Program-made: the position numbers and the translations under genes | Origin: Actinomycetota bacterium | Lineage (GTDB): Bacteria > Actinomycetota > Actinomycetes > Streptosporangiales > Streptosporangiaceae | Reading direction: 5' to 3' | Assembly: GCA_003161205.1 (NCBI GenBank) | Contig: PMOU01000171.1 | Coordinates: 1-6,322 of the forward strand | DNA: 6,322 nucleotides | Notes under the pieces: model-generated | The model's database searches: none | Told to the model about the DNA's origin: nothing | What the model saw: the letters and a program-made list of their open reading frames with translations, nothing else | Shown: one piece after another, positions 1-5,105 of the stretch | Layout of the letters: every line of letters begins with the position of its first letter | How positions within the stretch are numbered: the stretch's first letter is position 1

Positions 1-288
1 CAGCTCAACGCGTGGCTCACCGGGCTGGTCGCGGCCACCCCGCCGCCGGTGCGCGGCGGCAAGCAGCCGAAGATCCTGTTCGCCACCCAGGCCGGAGTCC
101 GGCCGCCGCATTTCGTGTTCTTCTCCTCGGGCTTCCTCGAGGCGGCTTACCGCCGGTTCCTCGAGCGGCGGCTGCGGGAGGACTTCGGCTTTGACGGCAG
201 CCCGGTCCAGGTGTCCGTGCGGGTCAGGGCCAAGCGCGAGGGCCGGGGCGGGCATCACCCCGCCGCTCGTACGGAGCGCCGCCGCTAA
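1..288 (+). CDS. der: Ribosome-assembly GTPase Der (EngA), C-terminal end only
   Basis: The window opens in frame inside this gene, and the visible 95 codons end with TAA at 286-288. The translated part is the C-terminal KH-like domain that follows the two GTPase domains of Der. It shows the family pattern of a basic [10 protein letters not shown] strand, then PPHFVFF, then the helix with [11 protein letters not shown], then [15 protein letters not shown]. Der is an essential tandem GTPase that binds the 50S ribosomal subunit during maturation; this domain packs between the two G domains and contacts rRNA. A short basic tail (about 15 residues, rich in R, G and H) follows the last strand, as in many actinobacterial Der proteins. 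Both GTPase domains and the start lie upstream of the window. The identification rests on pattern recognition of this domain and is confident. The minus-strand spermidine synthase-like frame runs antisense through all of the visible part. Confidence 0.93.
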   Translation, partial: QLNAWLTGLVAATPPPVRGGKQPKILFATQAGVRPPHFVFFSSGFLEAAYRRFLERRLREDFGFDGSPVQVSVRVRAKREGRGGHHPAARTERRR

Positions 289-1140
289 CGACGCGAACGC
301 GCCCCGCGGCGGGGTGGGGGAGGGCCGGGCGGTCGCGTCGGTCACCGGTTTCGCACCCGAGGCGAAGCGCACGAGATCCTGGCCGTGCACCACGCGCCCC
401 GGCATCGGATCCGACGCCGCCCGCCGGGTGAGCGTATCCACCGGTAGCTCATGCAGGCTCGCCGCCAGCACGAGGTTGCCGAACCCGCGGCCGCGCAGGA
501 CCGCGGCGTCCGCGATCAGGCAGGCGTGCGGGAAGACCGACCGCGCCGTCGCCACCTGTGCGCGGGCGTGCGCCAGCGGCGCGCCGTCGGCCACGTTGAC
601 GGCGAAGACCCCGTCCTCGCGCAGCGCGCGGCGGGCCGCGACCGCGAACTCCGCCGAGGTCAGGTGGGACGGCGTGCGACCGCCGGCGAAAACGTCCGCG
701 ATGACCAGGTCGGCCGAGCCCGCCGGGACCTGCTCGAGGACCGCCCTGGCGTCGCCGATGTGCACCCGGAACCGCCCGCGGCCCGGCCGCAGCGGCAACT
801 TGAGCTTGATGAACCGCCAGAGGGCCTCGTCCACCTCGACGGCTGCCTGCTGGGAGGCCGGGCGGGTCGCCGCCACGTAGCGGACCAGCGTGAGGGCCCC
901 GGCCCCGAGGTGCAGCACCCGCAGCGGCTGACCTTCGGGCGCCGCCACGTCGATCACGTGCCCGAGCCGCCTGACGTACTCGAACTCGAGGTACCCGGGA
1001 TCGTCGAGGTCGACGTGCGACTGCGGGACGCCGTCGATCAGCAGCATCCACGCCGCTCGCCGGTCGGCGTCTCGCAAGAGCTCGGCGTAGCCCTGGTCCA
1101 CCTGGACGCCGTCCCCAGCCTGCCTCCTGCTCCGGGTCAT
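1..1140 (-). CDS. Spermidine/spermine synthase-like protein (Rossmann methyltransferase fold), 3' end unresolved
   Basis: Translation from ATG at 1140 gives a protein starting [20 protein letters not shown]. It has the short beta-rich N-terminal part of the spermidine synthase superfamily ([18 protein letters not shown], residues about 32-49), then the SAM/decarboxylated-SAM site: motif [15 protein letters not shown] (about 75-88), an acidic strand end [10 protein letters not shown] (about 100-109), [13 protein letters not shown] (about 127-139) and [18 protein letters not shown] (about 144-161). Actinomycetes commonly carry such stand-alone proteins of about 280 residues; whether they make polyamines is not established. 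In relatives I recall, the protein ends soon after the [13 protein letters not shown] segment (codons around 300-345). Here no stop follows: the frame stays open through der to base 1 and leaves the window. Either a long antisense-overlapping tail exists or a frameshift removed a stop near 285. There is no ribosome binding site before the ATG, but a GATAAT box lies 6 bases upstream, suggesting a leaderless transcript. The family part spans about 274-1140. Confidence 0.75.
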   Translation of the reverse strand, partial: MTRSRRQAGDGVQVDQGYAELLRDADRRAAWMLLIDGVPQSHVDLDDPGYLEFEYVRRLGHVIDVAAPEGQPLRVLHLGAGALTLVRYVAATRPASQQAAVEVDEALWRFIKLKLPLRPGRGRFRVHIGDARAVLEQVPAGSADLVIADVFAGGRTPSHLTSAEFAVAARRALREDGVFAVNVADGAPLAHARAQVATARSVFPHACLIADAAVLRGRGFGNLVLAASLHELPVDTLTRRAASDPMPGRVVHGQDLVRFASGAKPVTDATARPSPTPPRGAFASLAAALRTSGGVMPAPALALGPDPHGHLDRAAVKAEVLPQPPLEEPAVSRLEEARGEEHEMRRPDSGLGGEQDLRLLAAAHRRRGGRDQPGEPRVEL

Positions 1141-1146
1141 GGTGTC

Positions 1147-1152
1147 ATTATC
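1147..1152 (-). promoter_or_regulatory. Candidate -10 box of a leaderless promoter for the spermidine synthase-like gene
   Basis: Read on the minus strand the hexamer is GATAAT (5 of 6 matches to TATAAT). Six bases (GACACC) separate it from the ATG at 1140, so transcription would begin at or next to the A of the start codon. No Shine-Dalgarno sequence lies between it and the ATG. The -35 region is weak (TCAATC at 17-bp spacing). Leaderless mRNAs are common in actinobacteria; the call is an inference from spacing. Confidence 0.5.
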
Positions 1153-1267
1153 GGCGCTGGCGGGTGTGAGATTGATCAGGGCCCGGCGCGATCCGGGTGC
1201 CAGCTCGATGAAAGCGGCCCGCGTGTGCGAGGCTGTGTTACGTACTTCTCACCCCGCAGGAGGGCGC

Positions 1268-1516
1268 ATGGCTGTCGACCAGACCAAGTCCGGTGGTGTC
1301 CCGGCCGACGACGCGCCGCCGGCGCCCCCCGAGCCCGAGGCGGCCGCGACGCCTGATCTCGACGAGATGAAGCGCAAGTTCCGTGCGGCGCTGGACCGCA
1401 AGCGCGGCGAGCACGCCGGCGGGAACGCGGAAGGCGCGCAGGATACCGGCAAGGTGCAGGGCTCCCACGGCCCGGCGGCCAGCCGCCGTTCGTTCCGCCG
1501 CAAGAGCGGCAGCTAG
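1268..1516 (+). CDS. DUF5302 small protein
   Basis: This 82-residue protein is charged and lacks predicted membrane segments. Residues about 1-33 are a Pro/Ala/Glu-rich, probably disordered leader. Then come LDEMKRKFRAALDRKRGEH (about 35-53), a short helix, a Gly/Asn/Asp linker, and the terminal signature KVQGSHGPAASRRSFRRKSGS. That ending (V-x-G-x-H-G-P-A-x-x-x-R-x-F-R-R-K-S-G) is the hallmark of the actinobacterial DUF5302 family, whose function is unknown. The basic end and RNA-binding-like composition would suit a nucleic-acid or ribosome-associated role, but that is a guess. ATG 1268 is chosen because AGGAGG at 1258-1263 lies 4 bases upstream. An in-frame ATG at 1139 would add 43 residues that do not belong to the family and would overlap the divergent gene's start. 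The gene is divergent from the spermidine synthase-like gene and convergent with the ATPase gene. Confidence 0.88.
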   Translation: MAVDQTKSGGVPADDAPPAPPEPEAAATPDLDEMKRKFRAALDRKRGEHAGGNAEGAQDTGKVQGSHGPAASRRSFRRKSGS

Positions 1517-1577
1517 CCGCGTGCTCTCGGTCTCGGCCACCGCCGAGAACCACCCGGGCGGGTGCTGCTGGATGATG

Positions 1578-1593
1578 ACGTCGCCGGCGACGT
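1578..1593. terminator. Perfect 16-bp GC palindrome in the gap between convergent genes (possible bidirectional terminator)
   Basis: The sequence ACGTCGCCGGCGACGT is its own reverse complement and can fold as a 6-bp stem with a CCGG loop. It sits in the 117-bp gap between the converging DUF5302 and ATPase genes, where a bidirectional terminator would be expected. ATGACG at 1575-1580 can also pair with CGTCAT at 1603-1608. There is no U-rich tail on either strand, which is usual for actinomycete hairpins. The palindrome could equally be a by-product of codons in an unannotated minus-strand frame (Val-Ala-Gly-Asp-Val). Confidence 0.35.
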
Positions 1594-1633
1594 GGCGGCG
1601 GCCGTCATCCGCGCGTAGCACCCATTCTGCGGG

Positions 1634-2215
1634 CTAGCCGGTCGCCGAGTGAACCGCCGCCGCCCAGAGCTGGGTCTCCTGGTCCGGAGGCTCCACCTGC
1701 GGTGCTGCCCGCGGGCCCTCTTGGCCGGGAACCTGCTCATCGGCCGCCGCGAGGTGGAACCAGACGGTGGTCCCGGCCGGGTCCCTGAGATATCCCCACT
1801 GGCCGGCCAGGTTCTGGACGAGGAACAGCCCGTGTCCCTCGGCCGCGTACAGATCGCCCTTCACGATGGGCGTGCCCGCCGAGCCGTCGTCGATGATCTC
1901 GACGAGGACACCGTGCGGTACGCCGATCACGACGATCGTGACGTTCCCGCCCTCGCTACCCGACTTGGTGTGCGCGATCGCGTTGGTGACGATCTCCGAG
2001 GTCAGTAAGGTCGCCGTGTCGTGGTCCGTGCCGACGCCGTGGGTACTGAGCGTCCGCCCGACGAACGCCCTGGCCGCGGACACCTGCTCCGGGCGGCCGG
2101 GGATGGTCAGGGAGCCCAGGACGGTAGCCCGCGACCCGGCGACGGCCCCGGGGGGCCCCGGCCCGTACGGCGGTACGGGCCGTTCTCGTCGGAAATTGCC
2201 TTCGGGCGTTGCCAT
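1634..2215 (-). CDS. Orphan HATPase, RsbW/anti-sigma-like serine kinase family
   Basis: The 193-residue protein has one GHKL-type ATP-binding domain (HATPase_c_2, as in RsbW/SpoIIAB and the many Streptomyces orphan ATPases). The N box is LLTSEIVTNAIAHT (Glu74, Asn78, His82), the G1 box VEIIDDG (Asp110, Gly111), the G2 box GHGLFLVQNLA (127-137), and GTTVWFHL (148-155) closes the fold. The domain covers about 34-156; a Pro/Gly/Arg-rich leader (about 8-27) and an acidic Pro/Gln tail (about 158-183) flank it. There is no membrane segment, dimerisation-phosphoacceptor domain or sensor domain, so it is not a normal histidine kinase. Relatives either bind sigma factors and phosphorylate an anti-anti-sigma protein, or have no known partner; no sigma or anti-anti-sigma gene is visible here. 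ATG 2215 is chosen over ATG 2233 because AGGAGG at 2224-2229 lies at good spacing before 2215 and would be inside the coding region of the longer form. It is divergent from the XRE gene, with a long regulatory gap between them. Confidence 0.9.
   Translation of the reverse strand: MATPEGNFRRERPVPPYGPGPPGAVAGSRATVLGSLTIPGRPEQVSAARAFVGRTLSTHGVGTDHDTATLLTSEIVTNAIAHTKSGSEGGNVTIVVIGVPHGVLVEIIDDGSAGTPIVKGDLYAAEGHGLFLVQNLAGQWGYLRDPAGTTVWFHLAAADEQVPGQEGPRAAPQVEPPDQETQLWAAAVHSATG
2159..2182 (-). repeat. Perfect 10-bp inverted repeat inside the 5' coding region of the ATPase gene
   Basis: CGGCCCGTAC (2159-2168) and GTACGGGCCG (2173-2182) are exact reverse complements around a 4-base spacer. In the ATPase mRNA this makes a very stable GC stem starting about 34 bases after the start codon, encoding the Arg-Pro-Val-Pro-Pro-Tyr-Gly-Pro stretch. 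A second self-complementary run (CCCCGGGGGG-type, about 2146-2159) adjoins it. It may be a translation-tuning hairpin or a by-product of Pro/Gly codons. Confidence 0.6.
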
Positions 2216-2223
2216 GTTGAGTC

Positions 2224-2229
2224 CCTCCT
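2224..2229 (-). promoter_or_regulatory. Ribosome binding site that sets the ATPase start
   Basis: On the minus strand this is AGGAGG, 8 bases before ATG 2215. Were translation to begin at the in-frame ATG 2233, this site would itself be coding (Gln-Glu-Gly). It therefore argues for the shorter 193-residue protein. Confidence 0.75.
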
Positions 2230-2533
2230 GCATTGCCGAACCGTGCTCTCACCGGTGCGCGACCCCGGAGCCTCTCAATCTGCCTGTTCCCCTAATGCCA
2301 CACCTGTAACACCCGCCACCATGATCGCGTCAGGCTCTATTTACCAGCCAAAACAACTGACACATCAGTGACGCAATTTCTTTTCCGATACCACTAAATC
2401 CCAGTGCCGCGCTTATCGCATCTTGCCCACTATGTCCGGATTCGTGCCTTCATGATGGGCGGCACGGAGTACTATCACCACGATAATGGTGCCCGCTGGC
2501 GCCTGCACGCAAGTGCGTAGAGCAAATTTCTCC

Positions 2534-2559
2534 GATGAAATCCCGGATGGGATTTCATC
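2534..2559. promoter_or_regulatory. Perfect 11-bp inverted repeat, candidate operator of the XRE regulator
   Basis: GATGAAATCCC (2534-2544) and GGGATTTCATC (2549-2559) are exact reverse complements separated by GGAT. Its centre is about 185 bp upstream of the XRE start codon. XRE-family dimers bind dyads of this size and commonly control their own promoters. A weak TATCGT -10-like box at 2576-2581 would place this dyad over the -35 region. It could also fold as an RNA hairpin, but no T-tract follows, so an operator is favoured. Assignment to this regulator is inferred from position only. Confidence 0.5.
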
Positions 2560-2606
2560 TATGGCGTTAGTGCGGTATCGTACTTCTTGTCAGGGGCGAT
2601 GCGGAG

Positions 2607-2635
2607 TGTTCCAGTTACACTCTGCTATTCATAAT
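2607..2635 (+). promoter_or_regulatory. Candidate promoter for the XRE-DUF397 operon
   Basis: CATAAT at 2630-2635 matches TATAAT in 5 of 6 positions. The -35 at 17-bp spacing (TGTTCC, 2607-2612) is poor, so an activator or an alternative sigma factor may be needed. A start near 2642 would leave a leader of about 90 bases before GTG 2731. Confidence 0.25.
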
Positions 2636-2730
2636 GTGAGGCTTGTTCAGATGTCCGGCCTCATCGGCGATGGGTTCCCCGCGTCGTCCTGGCTACTAAT
2701 CCCTCTGCTTCACGAGGAGGCGAGCTTCTC

Positions 2731-3621
2731 GTGCCCCTTGGACCGACGGTTCGTAGACGCAGGCTCGGTGCCGAGCTCCGGCGTCTGCGGGAAGCGCATT
2801 CCCTCAAACTCGAGGAAGTGGCCGAGAAACTCGGCCTGGCCCCGTCGACCCTCTCGCGCATCGAGACGGGTAAGGCGCCGACCAAGTCCGCATACCTGAC
2901 CGCCATGCTCGCGATGTACGAGGTGGTTGACCCAGGCGCGCGCAAGGCGCTCGTCGACATGGCCCGGGAGGGCCACCGCAAGGGCTGGTGGTCGATCTAC
3001 GAGGACGTGCTGCCGAGCGGATTCGACATCTACGTGGGCCTGGAAGCGGAGGCCTCTGGCCTGCGGAGTTATGAGTCTTACGTGGTACACGGGCTGCTGC
3101 AGACCACCGACTACGCCTTGACGGTGCTGCGCGAGCTGCGGCCGAGGGACAGTGAGGAACAGCTCGAGCGGGTGGTGGACCTGCGCATGCAGCGACAGCG
3201 GCTGCTGGACCAGGATCCGCCGCTGGACGCCTGGATCATCCTCGACGAGGGCGCGATCCGGCGGAAAATCGGCGGCGCCGCGATCATGCGCCGCCAGCTC
3301 GAGCACCTGATCCAGGCCAGCCGGTGGCCCAACGTCACCCTGCAGGTCCTTTCCTTCGAAGCCGGGGCGCACGCCGGACTGGTCGGGCCGTTTGCCATTC
3401 TGGAATTTCCGGAGCGGACCGATTCTGACGTCGCTTACACCGAATCCCTGAGCGGCATGATCTACCTGGAAAAAGACCGCGAAGTTCGTGCCTGCGCGGA
3501 GGCTTTCGACCGGATGCGTGCCGTGGCGCTTTCGCCGGCCGCTTCGGTCGAGCTGATCCAGCAGGTCGTGCGGCAGCTCGCTGATCAAGACTTACCCGGA
3601 AAATCAACCGCGCAAGGATAA
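2731..3621 (+). CDS. XRE-family regulator with DUF5753 (Scr1) domain, paired with DUF397
   Basis: The 296-residue protein is a cytoplasmic DNA-binding regulator. Residues about 12-64 form the helix-turn-helix (LGAELRRLREAHSLKLEEVAEKLG, then recognition helix LAPSTLSRIETGK at about 36-48). The rest is the DUF5753/Scr1 effector-like domain: KGWWSIYEDVLP (about 84-95), YVGLEAEASGLRSYES (about 101-116), VVHGLLQTTDYA (about 118-129), DAWIILDEGAIRR (about 166-178), NVTLQVLSFEAGAHAG (about 201-216). This order and a length near 285-300 residues are typical of WhiJ- and Scr1-like proteins, which regulate development and antibiotic production in Streptomyces. GTG 2731 is the start: GAGGAGG at 2714-2720 precedes it by 10 bases, and no other in-frame ATG, GTG or TTG lies between it and the stop at 2632. 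DUF397 follows after 15 bp, so the two are surely co-transcribed. The DUF397 partner probably modulates the DUF5753 domain. The ligand, if any, is unknown. Confidence 0.93.
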   Translation: MPLGPTVRRRRLGAELRRLREAHSLKLEEVAEKLGLAPSTLSRIETGKAPTKSAYLTAMLAMYEVVDPGARKALVDMAREGHRKGWWSIYEDVLPSGFDIYVGLEAEASGLRSYESYVVHGLLQTTDYALTVLRELRPRDSEEQLERVVDLRMQRQRLLDQDPPLDAWIILDEGAIRRKIGGAAIMRRQLEHLIQASRWPNVTLQVLSFEAGAHAGLVGPFAILEFPERTDSDVAYTESLSGMIYLEKDREVRACAEAFDRMRAVALSPAASVELIQQVVRQLADQDLPGKSTAQG

Positions 3622-3636
3622 GGAAAGGAGAGGCCG

Positions 3637-3843
3637 ATGGACACCGACCTCACCGGTCTTAACTGGTTCAAGAGCAGCGCAAGCAGCGCTGCGGGCTGTG
3701 TCGAAATAGCGCACCTTCCCGACGGGGGAGTGGCGGTTCGAGACTCAAAAGATCGCGGCCAGAAGGCTCACATGTTCAACAGTCATGAATGGGAGTGCTT
3801 CCTGGTCGGGGCGAAGAATGGGGAGTTCGATCTCCCCGGTTAA
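3637..3843 (+). CDS. DUF397 small partner protein
   Basis: This 68-residue protein shows the full DUF397 signature: LNWFKSSAS (8-16), GCVEIAHLPDGGVAVRDSKD (20-39), NSHEWECFLVGAKNGEFDL (48-66). It is a single compact domain of usual length without signal peptide or membrane segment. In actinomycetes DUF397 genes almost always sit next to an XRE-DUF5753 regulator. In S. coelicolor such pairs (Scr1/Scr2, bldB/whiJ/abaA-type loci) influence antibiotic production and development, and some have been proposed to behave as toxin-antitoxin-like pairs. AAGGAG at 3625-3630 lies 6 bases before the ATG, and the gap to the XRE stop codon is only 15 bp, indicating an operon. Its likely role is to bind and modulate the upstream regulator; whether it also acts on the convergent XRE protein, which has no partner of its own, is open. 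Confidence 0.93.
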   Translation: MDTDLTGLNWFKSSASSAAGCVEIAHLPDGGVAVRDSKDRGQKAHMFNSHEWECFLVGAKNGEFDLPG

Positions 3844-3890
3844 CTAGGCCTCCCGCATCTGACGTACCGGGTAAGTGGTTTGGGGGAGGA

Positions 3891-3930
3891 GCGCAGGGCG
3901 GTGGTCCCGGAGGGTCCACCGCCCTCCGCG
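3891..3930. terminator. Strong GC hairpin, bidirectional terminator between convergent genes
   Basis: AGGGCGGTGG (3895-3904) pairs perfectly with CCACCGCCCT (3916-3925), and CCC/GGG within the loop (3906-3908 with 3912-3914) extends the stem. Outer GCG/CGC bases can add further pairs with a bulge. It lies 52 bp after the DUF397 stop and 22 bp after the end of the minus-strand XRE gene, so it can end transcription from both sides. There is no T-tract, as usual in actinomycetes. Confidence 0.8.
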
Positions 3931-3946
3931 TATCTCGGGCATTCCG

Positions 3947-4816
3947 TTACGGATGCTCGTCGAGCTCTTTTTCGAGCTGGTTGATGATCGTGGTGAGCAT
4001 ATGGGGTGTCTCGCTCGGCTTGGCGCTCACGACGCTGAGCCTTTCCATGGCCAGCAGGTAGCGGTCGACGTCGGATTTCTTGTCGAAGTAGAGCGCGCTG
4101 GTGAGGTGTTCCAGGTAGGCCACGTCGGGGAGGTCGGCCTCACTGAACCGCAGGATGGCAAACCCGCTGGGTACGGCGTGACCGCCCATCCCGGCCGGGA
4201 TGATCTGCAGCGTGAGGTTCTGCTTGCTGCTGAGGCTGAGCAGGTAGCGGAGCTGATCGCGGAGGATTTCCTTGCTTCCGAGCGGACGCCGCAGCGCGTT
4301 CTCCTCGACGATCGCCCAGAGCCTGAGCCGTCCCTCGGTGAACCGGCGCTGGCGTTCTTTGCGCAGGATGACGTGCCGTTCCGCTTCGCTGATCGGGATG
4401 TCGCAGAACGTGAGCACGGCGGCGGTGTACTGCTGTGTCTGCAGCAGGCCGGGGATGAACTGCGGTTCGTAGACGCGGATCGAGGTCGCGGCCTCTTCCA
4501 TCCCGACGTACGGCTGGAACCAGTCGGGCAGGATGTCGTTGTACCGGTGCCACCAGCCGGGGCGGTTGGCCTGCTCGGCCAGGTTCAGCAGCTGCTCTCG
4601 CTCGACCGCGCCGACGCCGTAGAAGGTGAGCAGGTCGAGCACGTCGATCTCGCGGATCGCGTTCCGGCCGAGCTCGATACGGCTGATCTTGGATTCCGAT
4701 CCGCGGATCGCCCGGGCGGCCGCCTGAGCGCTGATGCCCCGGCTCTCCCTGAGTCGCCGCAACTGGGTGCCGAGCAAGATGCGCAGCACCGTCGGCCCCT
4801 CGGTTGCCCCTGGCAT
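3947..4816 (-). CDS. XRE-family regulator with DUF5753 (Scr1) domain, without its own DUF397
   Basis: The 289-residue protein is a paralogue of the regulator at 2731-3621. The helix-turn-helix spans about 17-66 (LGTQLRRLRESRGISAQAAA, recognition helix about GSESKISRIELGR, 39-51). The DUF5753 domain follows with PGWWHRYNDILPDWF (86-100), YVGMEEAATSIRVYEPQF (103-120), IPGLLQTQQYTAAVL (121-135), LWAIVEENALRR (166-177) and NLTLQIIPAGMGGHA (200-214). The recognition helix differs clearly from its neighbour's (SESKISRIELGR against APSTLSRIETGK), so different operators are expected. ATG 4816 is preferred to ATG 4861: GGAGGG at 4821-4826 lies 4 bases upstream, and a protein beginning MPGATEGPTVLR matches the usual family start. 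No DUF397 gene follows; the gene ends at the hairpin shared with the convergent XRE-DUF397 operon. It is divergent from the methyltransferase gene, with a palindrome 51 bp upstream of its start, and probably regulates itself and perhaps that gene. Confidence 0.92.
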   Translation of the reverse strand: MPGATEGPTVLRILLGTQLRRLRESRGISAQAAARAIRGSESKISRIELGRNAIREIDVLDLLTFYGVGAVEREQLLNLAEQANRPGWWHRYNDILPDWFQPYVGMEEAATSIRVYEPQFIPGLLQTQQYTAAVLTFCDIPISEAERHVILRKERQRRFTEGRLRLWAIVEENALRRPLGSKEILRDQLRYLLSLSSKQNLTLQIIPAGMGGHAVPSGFAILRFSEADLPDVAYLEHLTSALYFDKKSDVDRYLLAMERLSVVSAKPSETPHMLTTIINQLEKELDEHP

Positions 4817-4820
4817 GAGA

Positions 4821-4826
4821 CCCTCC
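4821..4826 (-). promoter_or_regulatory. Ribosome binding site that sets the second XRE start
   Basis: Minus-strand GGAGGG lies 4 bases before ATG 4816. The alternative ATG at 4861 has no comparable purine-rich site, and its extra 15 residues (MREKIPLRSGNPEGL) are not typical of the family. Confidence 0.7.
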
Positions 4827-4866
4827 GGATTTCCACTGCGCAACGGAATTTTCTCCCGCAATTGCG

Positions 4867-4882
4867 TGGCAACAAGTTGCCA
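4867..4882. promoter_or_regulatory. Palindrome TGGCAAC-AA-GTTGCCA, candidate XRE operator
   Basis: Perfect 7-bp arms surround a 2-bp spacer, and the dyad continues outward as ATTG (4861-4864) against CAAT (4884-4887). It lies 51-66 bp upstream of the second XRE start, in the region shared with the divergent methyltransferase gene. Size and symmetry fit an XRE-family dimer. That the neighbouring protein binds it is inferred from position. Confidence 0.55.
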
Positions 4883-4939
4883 TCAATCTTCCGTAATCGT
4901 CATGGTATCCCATATGAGATTGCACGCCACCCCCCAGTA

Positions 4940-4968
4940 TTGACTGCCGGCGCGCCGCATCCAAGACA
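4940..4968 (+). promoter_or_regulatory. Candidate promoter toward the methyltransferase gene
   Basis: TTGACT at 4940-4945 matches the -35 consensus in 5 of 6 positions. The hexamer at 17-bp spacing (AAGACA, 4963-4968) is a poor -10. An inverted repeat AGACA/TGTCT (4964-4977) overlaps this site. The leader would be about 130 bases and includes the GC-rich GCCGGG/CCCGGC inverted repeat at about 4986-5013. Confidence 0.25.
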
Positions 4969-5105
4969 CATCTGTCTCAGGAGCGGCCGGGTGCGGCGGC
5001 TCCGGCGCCCGGCTGGGCAACCGGTAAAAGCCCCGTGGCCTGCGACGAAGCGCTTCGGACACCCCCGCGGGAAGGCTCAGGTCGCGACGCGGAAGGAATC
5101 CGGCG

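Larger units (their letters stand above)
2216..2730. promoter_or_regulatory. Long AT-richer divergent intergenic region between the ATPase and XRE genes
   Basis: No convincing gene occupies these 515 bases. By hand count 2341-2700 is about 52% GC, and 2341-2400 only 40%, against roughly 65-70% or more in the surrounding genes. It must hold both divergent promoters. Inverted repeats seen are ACTGA/TCAGT (2356-2369), CGTGCC/GGCACG (2443-2466), CACCA/TGGTG (2476-2491) and the strong GATGAAATCCC/GGGATTTCATC pair (2534-2559). Frames crossing it on the plus strand either stop before 2731 or show codon use unlike the neighbours. Confidence 0.7.

Noticed and set aside
191..1356. Long plus-strand frames (191-880 and 451-1356) and a minus-strand frame 449-1051
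   Set aside because: They are other frames of the spermidine synthase-like gene. Their composition (Arg/Ala/Pro repeats) is typical of GC-driven shadow frames.
2208..2214. GTTGCCA half-site overlapping the ATPase start, matching an arm of the 4867-4882 palindrome
   Set aside because: It is a single 7-mer without a partner arm at the right spacing, too short to count as a second operator.
2486..2899. Plus-strand frame across the intergenic region into the XRE gene
   Set aside because: It overlaps the XRE helix-turn-helix coding region in another frame, has mixed third positions unlike the neighbours, and has no convincing ribosome binding site.
2710..3588. A 292-codon minus-strand open frame
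   Set aside because: It is antisense to the first XRE gene, which has clear helix-turn-helix and DUF5753 motifs plus a good ribosome binding site.
2359..4972. Shared 8-mer GACACATC at 2359-2366 and 4965-4972, each within a small inverted repeat, as a common operator
   Set aside because: One shared 8-mer between two stretches of several hundred bases is expected by chance, and the arms of the two repeats differ.
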